A DNA stretch of 64,000 nt from Mixta theicola (GTDB taxonomy: Bacteria > Pseudomonadota > Gammaproteobacteria > Enterobacterales > Enterobacteriaceae), in NCBI RefSeq assembly GCF_002895925.1, contig NZ_NWUO01000005.1, positions 62,001-126,000 on the forward strand. The letters run 5' to 3'. Shown here piece after piece: positions 1 through 11,780 of this stretch (its first letter is position 1; every line of letters starts with the position of its first letter). The notes below the pieces were generated by a model, which did no database searches, was not told where the DNA came from, and saw only the letters and a program-made list of their open reading frames with translations. Position numbers and translations under genes: made by a program.

Positions 1-394
1 CGCCACGACCGGCACCATCAAGCTGAAGGCCCGCTTCAGCAATGAAGACGATCGCCTGTTCCCCAATCAGTTTGTCAATGCGCGTCTGAAGGTCGATACG
101 CTGCACGACGCGGTGGTTATCCCTGTCGCCGCGTTGCAGATGGGCAGCGAAGGCAATTTCGTCTGGGTGGTTAACAGTGAGAATAAAGTGAGTAAGAAAA
201 GCGTCAAGCCGGGGCTGCAGGATAGCGAAAAAGTGGTGATTAGCGCCGGGCTGGATGCCGGAGAGCGCGTCGTTACCGACGGGCTGGATCGCCTGACCGA
301 AGGGGCGAAAGTTGAAATCGTGGCGCCGCAGTCAACGCAGCTCAGCAGCGATAAAGCGACCCAGCCCGCGCGCGCTAAAGGAGATCGCGCCTGA
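1..394 (+). CDS. mdtA: MdtA, periplasmic adaptor of MdtABC efflux pump (3' part)
   Basis: This is the C-terminal part, about 130 residues from an open frame starting at base 2, of an RND-pump membrane fusion protein. The visible part holds the end of the beta-barrel domain ([19 protein letters not shown]) and the membrane-proximal domain ([11 protein letters not shown], then VKPGLQ). MdtA links the inner-membrane MdtB/MdtC heterotrimer to an outer-membrane channel such as TolC. The TGA stop overlaps the mdtB ATG by one base, so translation is probably coupled. The promoter, signal peptide and hairpin domain lie outside the window. The order mdtA-B-C-D-baeS-baeR fixes the identity. Confidence 0.95.
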   Translation, partial: ATTGTIKLKARFSNEDDRLFPNQFVNARLKVDTLHDAVVIPVAALQMGSEGNFVWVVNSENKVSKKSVKPGLQDSEKVVISAGLDAGERVVTDGLDRLTEGAKVEIVAPQSTQLSSDKATQPARAKGDRA

Positions 395-3300
395 TGCAGG
401 TTATGCCTCCTAATGCCACCGGCGGCCCGTCCCGCCACTTTATTCTGCGCCCGGTCGCCACCACGCTGTTGATGGTCGCTATTCTGCTGGCCGGTATTCT
501 GGGCTATCGCTTTTTGCCGGTTTCCGCGCTGCCGGAAGTGGATTACCCCACCATTCAGGTGGTGACGCTCTATCCCGGCGCCAGCCCCGATGTGGTCACC
601 TCGGCGATTACCGCGCCGCTGGAGCGCCAGTTTGGCCAGATGTCCGGCCTGCAACAGATGTCATCGCAGAGTTCAGGCGGCGCATCGGTAGTCACCTTAC
701 AGTTTCAGCTTACGCTGCCGCTGGATGTCGCCGAGCAGGAAGTTCAGGCGGCGATTAACTCCGCCACCAACCTGCTGCCGAGCGATTTACCTAATCCGCC
801 GGTTTACAGCAAGGTCAATCCCGCCGATCCGCCGATTATGACGCTGGCGGTCACCACCACCAGTATGCCGATGATCCAGGTGCAGGATATGGTGGAAACC
901 CGCATCGCCCAGAAAATTTCTCAGGTTAGCGGCGTAGGCCTGGTCACGCTGTCGGGCGGACAGCGTCCGGCGGTACGCGTAAAAATGAATGCGCAGGCGC
1001 TGGCTTCGCTCGGCCTCGACAGCGAAACGGTGCGCACCGCTATCGCTAACGCCAACGTCAACTCGGCGAAAGGCAGCCTCGACGGGCCGGAGCGCTCAAT
1101 TACCCTGTCGGCCAACGACCAGATGCAGTCGGCGGAAGATTATCGTCAGCTGATTGTCGCTTACAGCAATAACGCGCCGGTGCGGCTGGGCGATGTCGCC
1201 ACCGTCGAACAGGGCGCGGAAAACAGCTGGCTTGGCGCATGGGCCAATCGCCAGCAGGCCATTGTGCTGAACGTACAGCGGCAGCCTGGGGCGAATATCA
1301 TCGCCACCGCCGACAATATCCGCAGCCTGCTGCCGGAGCTGACCGCCTCGCTGCCGAAATCGGTCGAGGTGAAGCTGCTTTCCGACCGCACCACCAATAT
1401 CCGCGCCTCGGTGCATGACGTGCAGCTGGAACTGCTGCTGGCACTGGCGCTGGTGGTCATGATTATCTATCTGTTTCTGCGCAACGTCCCCGCCACCATT
1501 ATTCCGGCGGTGGCGGTGCCGCTGTCGCTGATCGGCACCTTTGCGGTGCTTTATCTGCTGGGCTTCTCGGTCAATAACCTGACGCTGATGGCGCTAACCA
1601 TCGCTACCGGCTTTGTGGTGGACGATGCGATTGTGGTGATCGAGAACATTTCCCGCTATATCGAACAGGGGGAAAAACCGTTAGCGGCCACGCTGAAAGG
1701 CGCCGGTGAGATTGGCTTTACCATTATCTCTCTCACCTTCTCGCTGATCGCGGTGCTGATCCCGCTGCTGTTTATGGGCGATATTGTCGGGCGTCTGTTC
1801 CGCGAGTTTGCCGTCACGCTGGCGGTGGCGATTTTGATTTCCGCCATCGTCTCGCTGACGCTAACGCCGATGATGTGCGCGCGCATGCTAAACGCGGAAT
1901 CGCTGCGCCGACAGAACCGCTTTTCCCGCGCCAGCGAAGCGATGTTTGAGCGTATTATCGCCGTCTACGGTCGTTTTCTTACCCGCGTGTTAAACCATCC
2001 GTGGCTCACGCTAAGCGTGGCGCTGGGCACGCTGGTCCTGACGCTACTGCTGTGGGTCGTCATCCCGAAAGGCTTCTTCCCGCTGCAGGATAACGGCATT
2101 ATTCAGGGCACGCTGCAGGCGCCGCAAAGCGTCTCTTACGCCAGCATGGCGCAGCGCACGCGCGATGTCGCCTCGATTATTGAGCGCGATCCGGCGGTGC
2201 AGAGCGTGACCTCTTTTGTCGGCGTTGACGGCACCAATCCGGCGCTGAACAGCGCGCGCGTGCAGATTAACCTGAAGCCGCTGGATGCGCGTGACGATCG
2301 TATCCCGGCGGTGGTTGAACGTCTGCAAAGCGCGGTGGCGCGCGTGCCGGGCGTAACGCTGTGGCTGCAGCCGGTGCAGGATTTAACCATCGATACCCAG
2401 CTGAGCCGCACGCAGTATCAGTTTACGCTGCAAACCGGCTCGCTGGAGTCGCTAAGCCAGTGGGTACCGCAGCTGTTGGCGCGCCTGCGTACGCTGCCGC
2501 AGCTGAAGGATGTCAGCAGCGACTGGCAGGATAAAGGGCTGGAGGCGTATATCAAAGTCGACCGCGACAGCGCCAGCCGCCTCGGCATCAGCATGAGCGA
2601 TATTGATAACGCGCTGTATAACGCTTTCGGCCAGCGGCTGATTTCAACCATCTACACCCAGGCCAATCAGTATCGCGTGGTGCTGGAGCAGGATACACAA
2701 AACGCGCCGGGCCTGCAGGCGCTGGAGGCCATTCGCATCGCCACCAGCGACGGCGGCGCGGTGCCGCTCAGCACCCTTGCCCAGGTTGAACAGCAGCATG
2801 GCGCGCTGACGATTAACCATCTCGATCAGTTCCCCTCCACCACCTTCTCGTTCAATCTCAACAGCGGCTATTCGCTGGGCGAAGCGGTGCAGGCCATCAG
2901 CGTAGCGGAAAAAGATCTGGCGATGCCGTCGGAGATTATGACCCGCTTCCAGGGCAGCACGCTGGCGTTCCAGGCGGCGCTGGGCAGCACGGTGTGGCTG
3001 ATTGTGGCGGCCATCGTGGCGATGTATATCGTGCTCGGCGTGCTGTATGAGAGCTTTATCCATCCGATTACCATTCTTTCGACGTTGCCTACCGCCGGGG
3101 TCGGCGCGCTGCTGGCGCTGCTGCTGAGCGGCCACGAACTGGATGTGATCGCGATTATCGGCATTATTCTGCTGATCGGCATCGTGAAGAAAAACGCCAT
3201 CATGATGATCGACTTTGCCCTTGCCGCCGAACGTGAACAGGGCAAAACGCCGTATGATGCGATCTATCAGGCCTGTCTGCTGCGCTTCCGTCCGATTCTG

Positions 3301-3516
3301 ATGACCACGCTGGCGGCGCTGCTGGGCGCGCTGCCGCTGATGCTGAGTACCGGCGTCGGCGCGGAGCTGCGTCGTCCGCTCGGCATCGCGATGGTCGGCG
3401 GGCTGATCCTTAGCCAGATCCTGACGCTGTTCACCACGCCGGTGATTTACCTGCTGTTCGATCGTCTGGCGCACTATACGCGTCGCCGTTGGCAGCGCGG
3501 GGAGACGCAGTCGTGA
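394..3516 (+). CDS. mdtB: MdtB, RND multidrug efflux subunit
   Basis: This 1040-residue RND inner-membrane transporter matches the E. coli MdtB length. The proton-relay acidic pair sits in TM4 ([11 protein letters not shown], Asp410-Asp411) and the TM10 lysines in [10 protein letters not shown] (Lys932-933). Two large periplasmic loops follow TM1 and TM7. MdtB forms a heterotrimer with MdtC that exports bile salts, novobiocin and other amphiphiles by proton antiport. The ATG overlaps the mdtA stop and the TGA overlaps the mdtC GTG, so the genes form one translationally coupled operon. In E. coli the operon is driven by BaeR, whose gene lies downstream here. Confidence 0.97.
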   Translation: MQVMPPNATGGPSRHFILRPVATTLLMVAILLAGILGYRFLPVSALPEVDYPTIQVVTLYPGASPDVVTSAITAPLERQFGQMSGLQQMSSQSSGGASVVTLQFQLTLPLDVAEQEVQAAINSATNLLPSDLPNPPVYSKVNPADPPIMTLAVTTTSMPMIQVQDMVETRIAQKISQVSGVGLVTLSGGQRPAVRVKMNAQALASLGLDSETVRTAIANANVNSAKGSLDGPERSITLSANDQMQSAEDYRQLIVAYSNNAPVRLGDVATVEQGAENSWLGAWANRQQAIVLNVQRQPGANIIATADNIRSLLPELTASLPKSVEVKLLSDRTTNIRASVHDVQLELLLALALVVMIIYLFLRNVPATIIPAVAVPLSLIGTFAVLYLLGFSVNNLTLMALTIATGFVVDDAIVVIENISRYIEQGEKPLAATLKGAGEIGFTIISLTFSLIAVLIPLLFMGDIVGRLFREFAVTLAVAILISAIVSLTLTPMMCARMLNAESLRRQNRFSRASEAMFERIIAVYGRFLTRVLNHPWLTLSVALGTLVLTLLLWVVIPKGFFPLQDNGIIQGTLQAPQSVSYASMAQRTRDVASIIERDPAVQSVTSFVGVDGTNPALNSARVQINLKPLDARDDRIPAVVERLQSAVARVPGVTLWLQPVQDLTIDTQLSRTQYQFTLQTGSLESLSQWVPQLLARLRTLPQLKDVSSDWQDKGLEAYIKVDRDSASRLGISMSDIDNALYNAFGQRLISTIYTQANQYRVVLEQDTQNAPGLQALEAIRIATSDGGAVPLSTLAQVEQQHGALTINHLDQFPSTTFSFNLNSGYSLGEAVQAISVAEKDLAMPSEIMTRFQGSTLAFQAALGSTVWLIVAAIVAMYIVLGVLYESFIHPITILSTLPTAGVGALLALLLSGHELDVIAIIGIILLIGIVKKNAIMMIDFALAAEREQGKTPYDAIYQACLLRFRPILMTTLAALLGALPLMLSTGVGAELRRPLGIAMVGGLILSQILTLFTTPVIYLLFDRLAHYTRRRWQRGETQS

Positions 3517-6500
3517 AGTTTTTTGCGCTGTTTATCTACCGTCCGGTTGCTACCTGTCTGCTGACGCTCTCGATTGCGCTGGTCGGCATTCTCGGTTTTC
3601 GCCTGCTGCCGGTGTCGCCGCTGCCGCAGGTTGATTTCCCGGTGATTATGATCAGCGCCTCGTTGCCGGGCGCGTCGCCGGAAACTATGGCGTCGTCGGT
3701 GGCGACGCCGCTGGAACGCTCGCTGGGGCGCATCGCCGGCGTCAGCGAAATGACCTCCACCAGCTCGCTGGGCAGCACGCGCATTATTATGGTGTTCGAT
3801 TACGATCGCGATATTAACGGCGCGGCGCGCGATGTGCAGGCGGCGATTAACGCGGCGCAAAGCCTGTTGCCCAGCGGCATGCCGAGCCGTCCCAGCTGGC
3901 GCAAGGCGAACCCGTCCGATGCGCCGATTATGATTATGACGCTGACCTCCGACGACTGGACGCCCGGCCAGCTGTATGACTACGCCTCAACGCAGCTGTC
4001 GCAGAAGCTGTCGCAGATCGAAGGCGTCGGCGACGTGACGGTTGGCGGCAGCTCGCTGCCGGCGGTGCGGGTGCAGCTGAATCCGCAGGCGTTGTTTAAT
4101 CAGGGCGTCTCGCTGGATGCGGTACGCCAGGCAATCGCCAACGCCAACGTGCGCCGTCCGCAGGGGGCGATAGAAAACAACGGCCAGCGCTGGCAGCTCA
4201 GAACCAATGATGAGCTGAAAACCGCGGCGGAATATCAGCCGCTGGTGGTGCATTACAATAATGGCGCGGCGGTGCGTCTGGCGGATGTCGCTACCGTCAC
4301 CGACTCGGTGCAGGATGTGCGCAACGCCGGGATGACCAACGCCAAACCGGCGGTGCTGCTGGTGATCCGCAAAACCGCTGACGCTAACGTTATTCAGACC
4401 GTTGACCGCATTCGCGCCGAACTGCCGGAGCTGCATGAAATTATTCCCGCCGCCGTCAATCTGGCGGTGGCGCAGGATCGATCGCCGACCATTCGCGCCT
4501 CGCTGGAAGAGGTGGAGCAGTCGCTGGTGATTGCCGTGGCGCTGGTGATTCTGGTGGTATTTCTGTTCCTGCGCTCCGGGCGCGCCACCCTGATCCCGGC
4601 GGTGGCGGTGCCGGTCTCGCTGATTGGCACCTTTGCCGCCATGTACCTGTGCGGCTTCAGCCTCAATAACCTGTCGCTAATGGCGCTGACCATCGCCACC
4701 GGCTTTGTGGTGGATGACGCCATTGTGGTGCTGGAGAATATTTCCCGCCATATCGAAGCGGGAATGAAACCGCTGCAGGCGGCGCTGCAGGGCGTGCGCG
4801 AAGTGGGCTTTACCGTATTGTCGATGAGCATCTCGCTGGTGGCGGTGTTTATTCCGCTGCTGCTAATGGGCGGGCTGGTGGGACGGCTGTTCCGTGAATT
4901 TGCCGTTACCCTGTCGGTGGCGATTATGATCTCGCTGGTGATTTCTATCACCCTGACGCCAATGATGTGCGCCTGGCTGTTAAAGGCGGAACGCGCCGGC
5001 AGCCAGCCACGCATCCGCGGTTTTAACCGTCTACTGCTGGGCCTGCAGCGCGGCTATGGCCGTTCGCTGCACTGGGTGCTGGCCCGGGCGCGCTGGGCGC
5101 TGCTGCTGCTGCTGGCCACCATCGGCCTGACGATTTATCTCTATATCACCATTCCGAAAACCTTTTTCCCGGAACAGGATACCGGCCGCCTGATGGGCTT
5201 TATCTCGGCCGATCAGAGCATCTCTTTCCAGGCAATGCGCGGCAAGCTGGCCGACTTTATGCGGATTATTCGCGAAGATCCGGCGGTGGATAACGTGACC
5301 GGCTTTACCGGCGGTTCGCGCACCAACAGCGGCTCGATGTTTATCTCCCTGAAGCCGCTCTCTGAGCGCAGCGAAAGCGCCCAACAGGTGATCGCCCGGC
5401 TGCGCGTTAAGCTGGCGAAGGAGCCGGGCGCCAGCCTGTTTCTGATGCCGGTGCAGGATATTCGCGTCGGCGGACGTGAGGCCAACGCCAGCTATCAGTA
5501 CACGCTGCTGTCGGATAATTTAAGCGACCTGCGTAACTGGGAGCCGAAAATCCGCGCGGCGTTCAGCAAGCTGCCGGAGCTGGCCGACGTCAGTTCCGAT
5601 CAGCAGGACAAAGGCGCCGAGATGGCGCTGACCTACGATCGGCAAAGTATGGCGCGGTTGGGCATTGATGTTTCCGACGCTAACGCCCTGCTGAATAACG
5701 CCTTTGGTCAGCGTCAGATTTCGACCATTTACCAGCCGCTTAATCAGTACAAAGTGGTGATGGAGGTAGATCCGCGCTATACCCAGGATATTAGCGCGCT
5801 GGATCAGATGTTTTTGGTTAACAGCGACGGCAAGCCGGTTCCACTGTCGTGGTTTGCCCGCTGGCAGCCGGCCAATGCGCCGCTCTCGGTAAACCATCAG
5901 GGGCTGTCGGCAGCCTCCACCATCGCCTTTAACCTGCCGGAAGGCGTTTCGCTGTCGCAGGCGTCAGAGGCGATTGAGCGCACCATGACGGTGCTGGGCG
6001 TGCCGTCCAGCGTGCGCGGCAGCTTTGCCGGTACCGCTCAGGTGTTTAAAGAGACGCAGAACAGCCAGCTGTGGCTGATCGTTGCGGCTATCGCCACGGT
6101 CTATATTGTGTTGGGGATCCTGTATGAGAGCTATGTTCATCCGCTGACTATTCTCTCCACCCTGCCTTCGGCGGGCGTTGGCGCGCTGCTGGCGCTGGAG
6201 CTGTTTGGTGCGCCTTTCAGCCTGATTGCGCTGATCGGCATTATGCTGCTGATCGGTATCGTGAAGAAGAACGCCATTATGATGGTGGACTTTGCGCTGG
6301 AGGCGCAGCGCAACGGCAACCTGAGCGCGCGCGAGGCGATCTTCCAGGCGTCGCTGCTGCGCTTTCGGCCGATACTGATGACCACGCTGGCCGCCTTGCT
6401 GGGCGCGCTGCCGCTGGTGCTGACCAGCGGCGATGGCGCGGAGCTGCGTCAGCCGCTGGGCATTACCATCGTCGGCGGCCTGGTGATGAGCCAGCTGTTA

Positions 6501-6581
6501 ACGCTGTATACCACGCCGGTGGTTTATCTTTATATGGACAAGCTGCGTCGACAGAAAAAACCGCTGACGGCCACCGGTTAA
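3513..6581 (+). CDS. mdtC: MdtC, RND multidrug efflux subunit
   Basis: This is the second RND subunit of the pump, 1022 residues from the GTG at 3513. That start gives the family N-terminus [13 protein letters not shown], has a GGGGAG ribosome site at 3499-3504 and makes a GTGA overlap with the mdtB stop. An upstream TTG at 3489 would only add eight residues inside mdtB. The TM4 pair is Asp401-Asp402 ([11 protein letters not shown]) and the TM10 lysines are 918-919. It is clearly paralogous to MdtB. In E. coli, MdtC carries the main drug-binding role in the MdtB2C trimer. Confidence 0.97.
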   Translation: MKFFALFIYRPVATCLLTLSIALVGILGFRLLPVSPLPQVDFPVIMISASLPGASPETMASSVATPLERSLGRIAGVSEMTSTSSLGSTRIIMVFDYDRDINGAARDVQAAINAAQSLLPSGMPSRPSWRKANPSDAPIMIMTLTSDDWTPGQLYDYASTQLSQKLSQIEGVGDVTVGGSSLPAVRVQLNPQALFNQGVSLDAVRQAIANANVRRPQGAIENNGQRWQLRTNDELKTAAEYQPLVVHYNNGAAVRLADVATVTDSVQDVRNAGMTNAKPAVLLVIRKTADANVIQTVDRIRAELPELHEIIPAAVNLAVAQDRSPTIRASLEEVEQSLVIAVALVILVVFLFLRSGRATLIPAVAVPVSLIGTFAAMYLCGFSLNNLSLMALTIATGFVVDDAIVVLENISRHIEAGMKPLQAALQGVREVGFTVLSMSISLVAVFIPLLLMGGLVGRLFREFAVTLSVAIMISLVISITLTPMMCAWLLKAERAGSQPRIRGFNRLLLGLQRGYGRSLHWVLARARWALLLLLATIGLTIYLYITIPKTFFPEQDTGRLMGFISADQSISFQAMRGKLADFMRIIREDPAVDNVTGFTGGSRTNSGSMFISLKPLSERSESAQQVIARLRVKLAKEPGASLFLMPVQDIRVGGREANASYQYTLLSDNLSDLRNWEPKIRAAFSKLPELADVSSDQQDKGAEMALTYDRQSMARLGIDVSDANALLNNAFGQRQISTIYQPLNQYKVVMEVDPRYTQDISALDQMFLVNSDGKPVPLSWFARWQPANAPLSVNHQGLSAASTIAFNLPEGVSLSQASEAIERTMTVLGVPSSVRGSFAGTAQVFKETQNSQLWLIVAAIATVYIVLGILYESYVHPLTILSTLPSAGVGALLALELFGAPFSLIALIGIMLLIGIVKKNAIMMVDFALEAQRNGNLSAREAIFQASLLRFRPILMTTLAALLGALPLVLTSGDGAELRQPLGITIVGGLVMSQLLTLYTTPVVYLYMDKLRRQKKPLTATG

Positions 6582-6617
6582 CCGGCCGCCGGGCTTAATG
6601 CATAACAGGGGCGAACT

Positions 6618-8030
6618 ATGAAGAATGGGCAATCTGCATCGGTACGCTGGCAACTGTGGATCGTTGCCATTGGCTTTTTTATGCAGACGCTGGACACCAC
6701 CATCGTTAACACCGCCCTGCCCTCAATGGCGCGTGATTTAGGCGTCGATCCGCTGCAGATGCATTCGGTAGTGGTTTCCTATGTGCTGACGGTGGCGGTG
6801 ACCCTGCCGCTCAGCGGCTGGCTGGCGGACCGCTTTGGCGTACGCAATATCTTTTTTGCCGCCATCGTGCTGTTTAGCCTGGGTTCACTGTTCTGCGCGG
6901 TGGCCGGATCGCTGGATCAGCTGGTGCTGGCCCGCGTGCTGCAGGGCTTCGGCGGCGCGATGCTGGTGCCGGTGGGCCGTCTGACGGTAATGAAAATCGT
7001 GCCGCGTGAGCAATATATGGCGGCCATGACCTTTGTGACGCTACCGGGACAGATTGGTCCGCTGGTCGGCCCGGCGCTGGGCGGCGTGCTGGTGGAATAT
7101 GCCAGCTGGCACTGGATTTTCCTGATCAATCTGCCGGTCGGCATTCTGGGCGCGCTGGCGACCATTACCCTGATGCCTAACTACTCCATGCAGACGCGCC
7201 GCTTCGATTTTTCCGGTTTTCTGCTGCTGGCGGCGGGCATGGCGACGCTGACGCTGGCGCTGGACGGCCAGCACGGCTCCGGCAATTCGCCGCTGGTGAT
7301 GGGGCTGCTGATCCTGGCGGGCGTCTTCTCGCTGCTGTTTTATCTGATGCACGCGCGCGGCAATGAAAACGCGCTGTTCAGCCTGAAGCTGTTTGCCAAC
7401 CGCACCTACTCGGTCGGCCTGCTGGGCAGCCTGACCGGGCGTATCGGCAGCGGAATGCTGCCGTTTATGACGCCGCTATTTTTACAGCTGGGCCTGGGCT
7501 ACAGCCCGTTTCACGCAGGCCTGATGATGATCCCGATGGTGCTCGGCAATATGGGCATGAAGCGCATCGTGGTGCAGATCGTTAACCGCTTTGGCTACCG
7601 TAATGTGCTGGTGGGCTCGACCTTAGCGCTGGCGGCGGTGGTGCTGCTGTTTCCGCTGGTGGCGCTGATGGGCTGGGTCTGGGCGCTGCCGATAGTGCTG
7701 TTTTTTCAGGGCATGGTGAACGCCATTCGCTTCTCTTCAATGAATACGCTGACGTTAAAAGAGCTGCCGGATAATCTCGCCTCCAGCGGCAACAGCCTGC
7801 TGTCGATGATTATGCAGCTGGCGATGAGTATCGGCGTCACCATCGCTGGCCTGCTGCTGGGGGCGTTTGGCCATCACGCCGCTATCGACAGCGAAATGGC
7901 GCATGAAACCTTTATTTATACCTGGCTTTGCGTGGCGCTGGCGATTACGCTGCCGGCGCTGGTTTTCTGGCGCGTGCCAAAAGAGTCGAGTAAAAATGCG
8001 GCGCTGGGCCGCGGGAGATCGTCGCGTTAA
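6618..8030 (+). CDS. mdtD: MdtD, DHA2-family MFS exporter
   Basis: This 470-residue major facilitator protein of the 14-TM drug:H+ antiporter-2 type has an early motif [17 protein letters not shown] and the loop 2-3 motif [10 protein letters not shown]. It follows mdtC after 36 bases with a GGGGCGA-type ribosome site. Its TAA overlaps the baeS ATG by one base (TAATG). In Salmonella the orthologue exports iron citrate (IceT). It is not needed for MdtABC function in E. coli. The substrate in this organism is not evident from sequence. Confidence 0.95.
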   Translation: MKNGQSASVRWQLWIVAIGFFMQTLDTTIVNTALPSMARDLGVDPLQMHSVVVSYVLTVAVTLPLSGWLADRFGVRNIFFAAIVLFSLGSLFCAVAGSLDQLVLARVLQGFGGAMLVPVGRLTVMKIVPREQYMAAMTFVTLPGQIGPLVGPALGGVLVEYASWHWIFLINLPVGILGALATITLMPNYSMQTRRFDFSGFLLLAAGMATLTLALDGQHGSGNSPLVMGLLILAGVFSLLFYLMHARGNENALFSLKLFANRTYSVGLLGSLTGRIGSGMLPFMTPLFLQLGLGYSPFHAGLMMIPMVLGNMGMKRIVVQIVNRFGYRNVLVGSTLALAAVVLLFPLVALMGWVWALPIVLFFQGMVNAIRFSSMNTLTLKELPDNLASSGNSLLSMIMQLAMSIGVTIAGLLLGAFGHHAAIDSEMAHETFIYTWLCVALAITLPALVFWRVPKESSKNAALGRGRSSR

Positions 8031-9412
8031 TGGATAAACTACGTTTTGGCATCAGCGCGAAGCTGTTTTGCGCCATTTTTTCCACCTGCATGCTGGTGCT
8101 GATCACCATGCACTGGGGCGTACGCCTCAGCTTTGAACATGGCTTTATTGATTACATCAAACGCGGCAATGAACAGCGGCTGACGCTGCTGAGCGAGGCG
8201 CTGGCGGACCAGTATCAGCAGCACGGCAGCTGGGAGTTTTTGCGCAATAATAACCGGCTGATGTTTTCTATCCTGCGCTCGCTGGAGCAGAATCCCGATA
8301 CCAATAATAATCTGCCGCCGCACGGCTGGCGCACGCAGTTCTGGATTATCGACCAGCGCTATCATGTGCTGATCGGCCCGCATTCGCCAGTGCCGCAGGA
8401 GGGGATCCGGCGCACCATTACTACCGACAGCGGCCATGTTGTCGGCTGGGTCATTGGTTCGCCGCCGGAGCGCCTGACGCGCAGCGCCGACATTCATTTC
8501 GATCAGCAGCAGCGACGCACCAGCTGGCTCATCGTTGGGCTATCGACGCTGCTGGCGGCGGCGGTCACCTGGCTGATGTCGCGCGGGCTGCTGGCCCCGG
8601 TTAAACGGCTGGTCGCGGGCACCCACCAGCTGGCGGCAGGCCATTTCACCAGCCGGGTGGCGGTAAGCAGCCAGGATGAACTGGGACGGCTGGCGCAGGA
8701 CTTCAACCGCCTTGCCAGCTCGCTGGAAAAAAACGAAAGTATGCGCCGCGCCTTTATGGCGGATATTTCCCACGAGCTGCGCACGCCGCTGGCGATCCTG
8801 CGCGGCGAGCTGGAAGCCATGCAGGATGGCGTGCGCAAGCTGACGCCTGAGGCGGTCAGTTCGCTACTGATGGAGGTCGCCACGCTAACCAAGCTGGTTG
8901 ATGATTTACATCAGCTGTCGCTGTCGGATGAGGGCGCTCTCGCCTACCGCAAAAGCCCGACCGATCTGGCGGCGCTGCTGGAGCTGGTCGCCGGTAATTT
9001 CCGCGCCCGCTACGCCAGCCATGCGCTGACCCTGCAGCTGCAGCTGCCGGAACAGGCACCCTTCTTTGGCGATCCCGATCGGCTTATTCAGCTGTTCACC
9101 AATCTGCTGGAAAACAGTCTGCGCTATACCGACCCAGGCGGAACGGTAAAAATGACGCTGCAGAGTTCGGCGGATCGCTGGCAGCTGCTGATTGATGATT
9201 CCGCGCCGGGCGTCGCCGACGCGCAGCGTGAACAAATTTTTGAGCGCTTTTACCGCACCGAAGGCTCGCGGAATCGCGCCAGCGGCGGCTCCGGGCTGGG
9301 CCTGGCGATCTGTCGAAATATTGTCGAAGCGCATGGCGGGACGATGTCAGCCGATCACTCTGATTTAGGTGGGCTGCAAATCAGAGTAGAATTGCCGCAC
9401 GATAAACTTTGA
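8030..9412 (+). CDS. baeS: BaeS, envelope-stress sensor histidine kinase
   Basis: This 460-residue membrane sensor kinase has TM1 near residues 10-32, a periplasmic domain, TM2 near 165-185, a HAMP linker, and a HisKA domain with the phospho-acceptor His248 in DISHELRTPL. An ATPase domain follows, with N-box NLLENSLRY and GSGLGLAIC. BaeS senses envelope damage, indole, flavonoids and some metals, and phosphorylates BaeR. It is the fifth gene of the mdt operon and lies 10 bases before baeR. The extra-cytoplasmic domain is the part most likely to differ from E. coli. Confidence 0.96.
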   Translation: MDKLRFGISAKLFCAIFSTCMLVLITMHWGVRLSFEHGFIDYIKRGNEQRLTLLSEALADQYQQHGSWEFLRNNNRLMFSILRSLEQNPDTNNNLPPHGWRTQFWIIDQRYHVLIGPHSPVPQEGIRRTITTDSGHVVGWVIGSPPERLTRSADIHFDQQQRRTSWLIVGLSTLLAAAVTWLMSRGLLAPVKRLVAGTHQLAAGHFTSRVAVSSQDELGRLAQDFNRLASSLEKNESMRRAFMADISHELRTPLAILRGELEAMQDGVRKLTPEAVSSLLMEVATLTKLVDDLHQLSLSDEGALAYRKSPTDLAALLELVAGNFRARYASHALTLQLQLPEQAPFFGDPDRLIQLFTNLLENSLRYTDPGGTVKMTLQSSADRWQLLIDDSAPGVADAQREQIFERFYRTEGSRNRASGGSGLGLAICRNIVEAHGGTMSADHSDLGGLQIRVELPHDKL

Positions 9413-9422
9413 ATAGCCAGCC

Positions 9423-10127
9423 ATGACCGAATTTAACATGCCCCTTATCCTGATCGTGGAAGATGAACCGAAGATCGCTCAGCTGATGATTGACTATCTG
9501 CAGGCGGCCAATTACCGCACCCATCATCTGGCGCGCGGGGATGAGGTTGTTGCGTTTGTGAAGCACACGCCGCCGAATCTGATCCTGCTGGATTTGATGC
9601 TGCCCGGCCTGGATGGTCTTTCCGTCTGCCGTGAGCTACGCCGCTTCTCCGATCTGCCGATCGTGATGGTCACCGCAAAAATCGAAGAGATCGACCGGCT
9701 GCTGGGGCTGGAGATTGGCGCGGATGATTATATCTGTAAGCCCTTCAGCCCGCGTGAAGTGGTGGCGCGAGTAAAAACCATTCTGCGCCGCTGTCAGCGC
9801 CCGCCGGAAGAAATCGCGCCGCCTTCGCCGCTGGTGGTGGATGAAATGCGTTTTCAGGCCAGCTGGGCGGGGAAAGCGCTCGATCTGACGCCCGCCGAGT
9901 TTCGCCTGCTGAAAACGCTGGCGCAGGAGCCCGGCAAAGTCTTTTCGCGTGAGCAGCTGTTAAATCATCTGTATGACGATTACCGCGTGGTGACCGATCG
10001 CACCATTGACAGCCATATCAAAAATCTCCGCCGCAAGCTGGAAGCGCTGGATGCCGACCAGCCCTTTATTCGCGCCGTATACGGGATGGGCTACCGCTGG
10101 GAGGCGGATGAGTGTCGCTTGATCTAG
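9423..10127 (+). CDS. baeR: BaeR, OmpR-family response regulator
   Basis: This 234-residue response regulator has a receiver domain with phospho-acceptor Asp57 (LLDLMLPG) and the signalling motif VMVTAK. A winged-helix DNA-binding domain follows ([30 protein letters not shown]). It activates mdtABCD, spy and acrD in E. coli under envelope stress. The N-terminus is slightly shorter than in E. coli. It is the last gene of the mdt-bae operon. No clear terminator was seen in the 111 bases before yegQ, so some read-through into yegQ is possible. Confidence 0.96.
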   Translation: MTEFNMPLILIVEDEPKIAQLMIDYLQAANYRTHHLARGDEVVAFVKHTPPNLILLDLMLPGLDGLSVCRELRRFSDLPIVMVTAKIEEIDRLLGLEIGADDYICKPFSPREVVARVKTILRRCQRPPEEIAPPSPLVVDEMRFQASWAGKALDLTPAEFRLLKTLAQEPGKVFSREQLLNHLYDDYRVVTDRTIDSHIKNLRRKLEALDADQPFIRAVYGMGYRWEADECRLI

Positions 10128-10238
10128 CGCAATTTACATCCCTGGTTCAGCCGCTTAGAATTCCTCACCTTTTAACGGGCCATCAATTTTTGCTGTGCCC
10201 GTCCGCAATATCTGACCTGACATCAGACTGAGAATATT

Positions 10239-11621
10239 ATGTTTAAACCGGAACTCCTCTCTCCGGCCGGTACGCTGAAAAATATGCGCTACGCCTTCGC
10301 CTATGGCGCTGATGCAGTGTACGCCGGCCAGCCACGCTACAGCCTGCGCGTGCGCAACAACGAATTTAACCATCAGAATCTGGCGCTGGGCATTCAGGAA
10401 GCGCACGCGCTGGGCAAAAAGTTTTATGTAGTGGTCAATATCGCCCCGCATAACGCCAAGCTGAAAACCTTTATCCGCGATCTACAGCCGGTGATTGATA
10501 TGCAGCCGGACGCGCTGATTATGTCCGATCCTGGCCTGATTATGATGGTGCGCGAAGCTTTCCCCGCTATGCCGATTCATCTGTCGGTACAGGCCAACGC
10601 GGTTAATTGGGCGACGGTGAAATTCTGGCAGCAGATGGGCCTGTCGCGCGTCATTCTGTCACGCGAACTGTCGCTGGAAGAGATTGAAGAGATCCGTCAG
10701 CAGGTGCCGGAGATGGAGCTGGAGATCTTTGTGCACGGCGCGCTGTGCATGGCCTATTCCGGGCGCTGCCTGCTTTCCGGCTATATCAACAAACGCGATC
10801 CCAATCAGGGAACCTGCACCAACGCCTGCCGCTGGGAATATAAAGTTCAGGAAGGCAAAGAGGATGAGATCGGCAATATTGTGCATCAGTATGAACCGAT
10901 TCCGGTGCAGGATGTTACGCCGACGCTCGGCGCCGGTCAGCCGACCGATAAAGTATTTATGATCGAAGAGGCGATGCGCCCCGGCGAGTATATGACCGCG
11001 TTTGAGGATGAGCACGGCACCTATATTATGAACTCCAAAGATCTGCGCGCCGTGGCGCACGTCGAACGTCTGACGCGGATGGGCGTCCACTCGCTGAAGA
11101 TAGAAGGACGCACCAAATCGTTCTACTACTGCGCCCGTACCGCGCAGGTTTATCGTCGCGCCATTGACGACGCTGCCGCTGGCAAGCCGTTCGATCCCAC
11201 GCTGCTGGCGACGCTGGAAGGCCTGGCACACCGCGGCTATACCGAAGGTTTCCTGCGCCGCCATACGCATGACAGCTATCAAAACTATGATTACGGCTAC
11301 TCGATTTCTGAGCGTCAGCAGTTTGTCGGCGAGTTTACCGGCGAACGGCGCGGCGGTCTGGCGCAGGTGGATGTGAAAAATAAGTTTTCCTCTGGCGACA
11401 GCCTGGAGCTGATGACGCCCGCCGGTAATCTGCACTTTACCCTGACGGCGCTGGAAAACAGTAAAGGCCAGCCGATTGAGGTCGCGCCGGGTAATGGCCA
11501 TATCGTCTGGCTGCCGGTGCCGGAAGAGATAGATCTGAATTTTGCCCTGCTGATGCGTAATCTTAACGGCACCACCACGCGTAATCCGCACGCGGAGGTT
11601 AGCGCCTCCGGCGCAAATTAA
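10239..11621 (+). CDS. yegQ: TrhP/YegQ, U32-family tRNA hydroxylation protein
   Basis: This 460-residue peptidase-U32 family protein has the N-terminal signature ELLSPAGTLKNMRYAFAYGAD and the cysteine-rich signature around HGALCMAYSGRCLLSGY and GTCTNACRWEY, consistent with iron-sulfur binding. The E. coli orthologue (TrhP, formerly YegQ) takes part in prephenate-dependent 5-hydroxyuridine formation at position 34 of tRNA; despite the family name it is not known to act as a protease there. It is followed by two hairpin terminators, so it is probably monocistronic. The region directly downstream is an accessory patch. Confidence 0.94.
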   Translation: MFKPELLSPAGTLKNMRYAFAYGADAVYAGQPRYSLRVRNNEFNHQNLALGIQEAHALGKKFYVVVNIAPHNAKLKTFIRDLQPVIDMQPDALIMSDPGLIMMVREAFPAMPIHLSVQANAVNWATVKFWQQMGLSRVILSRELSLEEIEEIRQQVPEMELEIFVHGALCMAYSGRCLLSGYINKRDPNQGTCTNACRWEYKVQEGKEDEIGNIVHQYEPIPVQDVTPTLGAGQPTDKVFMIEEAMRPGEYMTAFEDEHGTYIMNSKDLRAVAHVERLTRMGVHSLKIEGRTKSFYYCARTAQVYRRAIDDAAAGKPFDPTLLATLEGLAHRGYTEGFLRRHTHDSYQNYDYGYSISERQQFVGEFTGERRGGLAQVDVKNKFSSGDSLELMTPAGNLHFTLTALENSKGQPIEVAPGNGHIVWLPVPEEIDLNFALLMRNLNGTTTRNPHAEVSASGAN

Positions 11622-11658
11622 TGAAGCAAAAACGGCGGCGTAACAGCAACTAACACAG

Positions 11659-11681
11659 CCGGGCTGTAAGTCCGGTTTTTT
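11659..11681 (+). terminator. Rho-independent terminator of yegQ
   Basis: The stem CCGGGC / GTCCGG (11659-11664 with 11670-11675, one G-T pair) has a TGTAA loop and a T6 run. It lies about 40 bases after the yegQ stop. Confidence 0.75.
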
Positions 11682-11694
11682 ATCGACAAAAGAT

Positions 11695-11720
11695 AAAAAA
11701 CAGGCATTCAGCCTGTTTTT
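11695..11720. terminator. Bidirectional terminator
   Basis: A perfect stem AAAAACAGGC / GCCTGTTTTT with loop ATTCA carries A-runs and T-runs on the two sides, so it can stop transcription from either strand. It separates yegQ from the leftward small-gene pair whose genes end near 11781-11846. Confidence 0.85.
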
Positions 11721-11780
11721 CCATTGAAATGTTTTTATCGACCAACCCTACAAGGCAGAGTTTTATATACTTTTTTAATC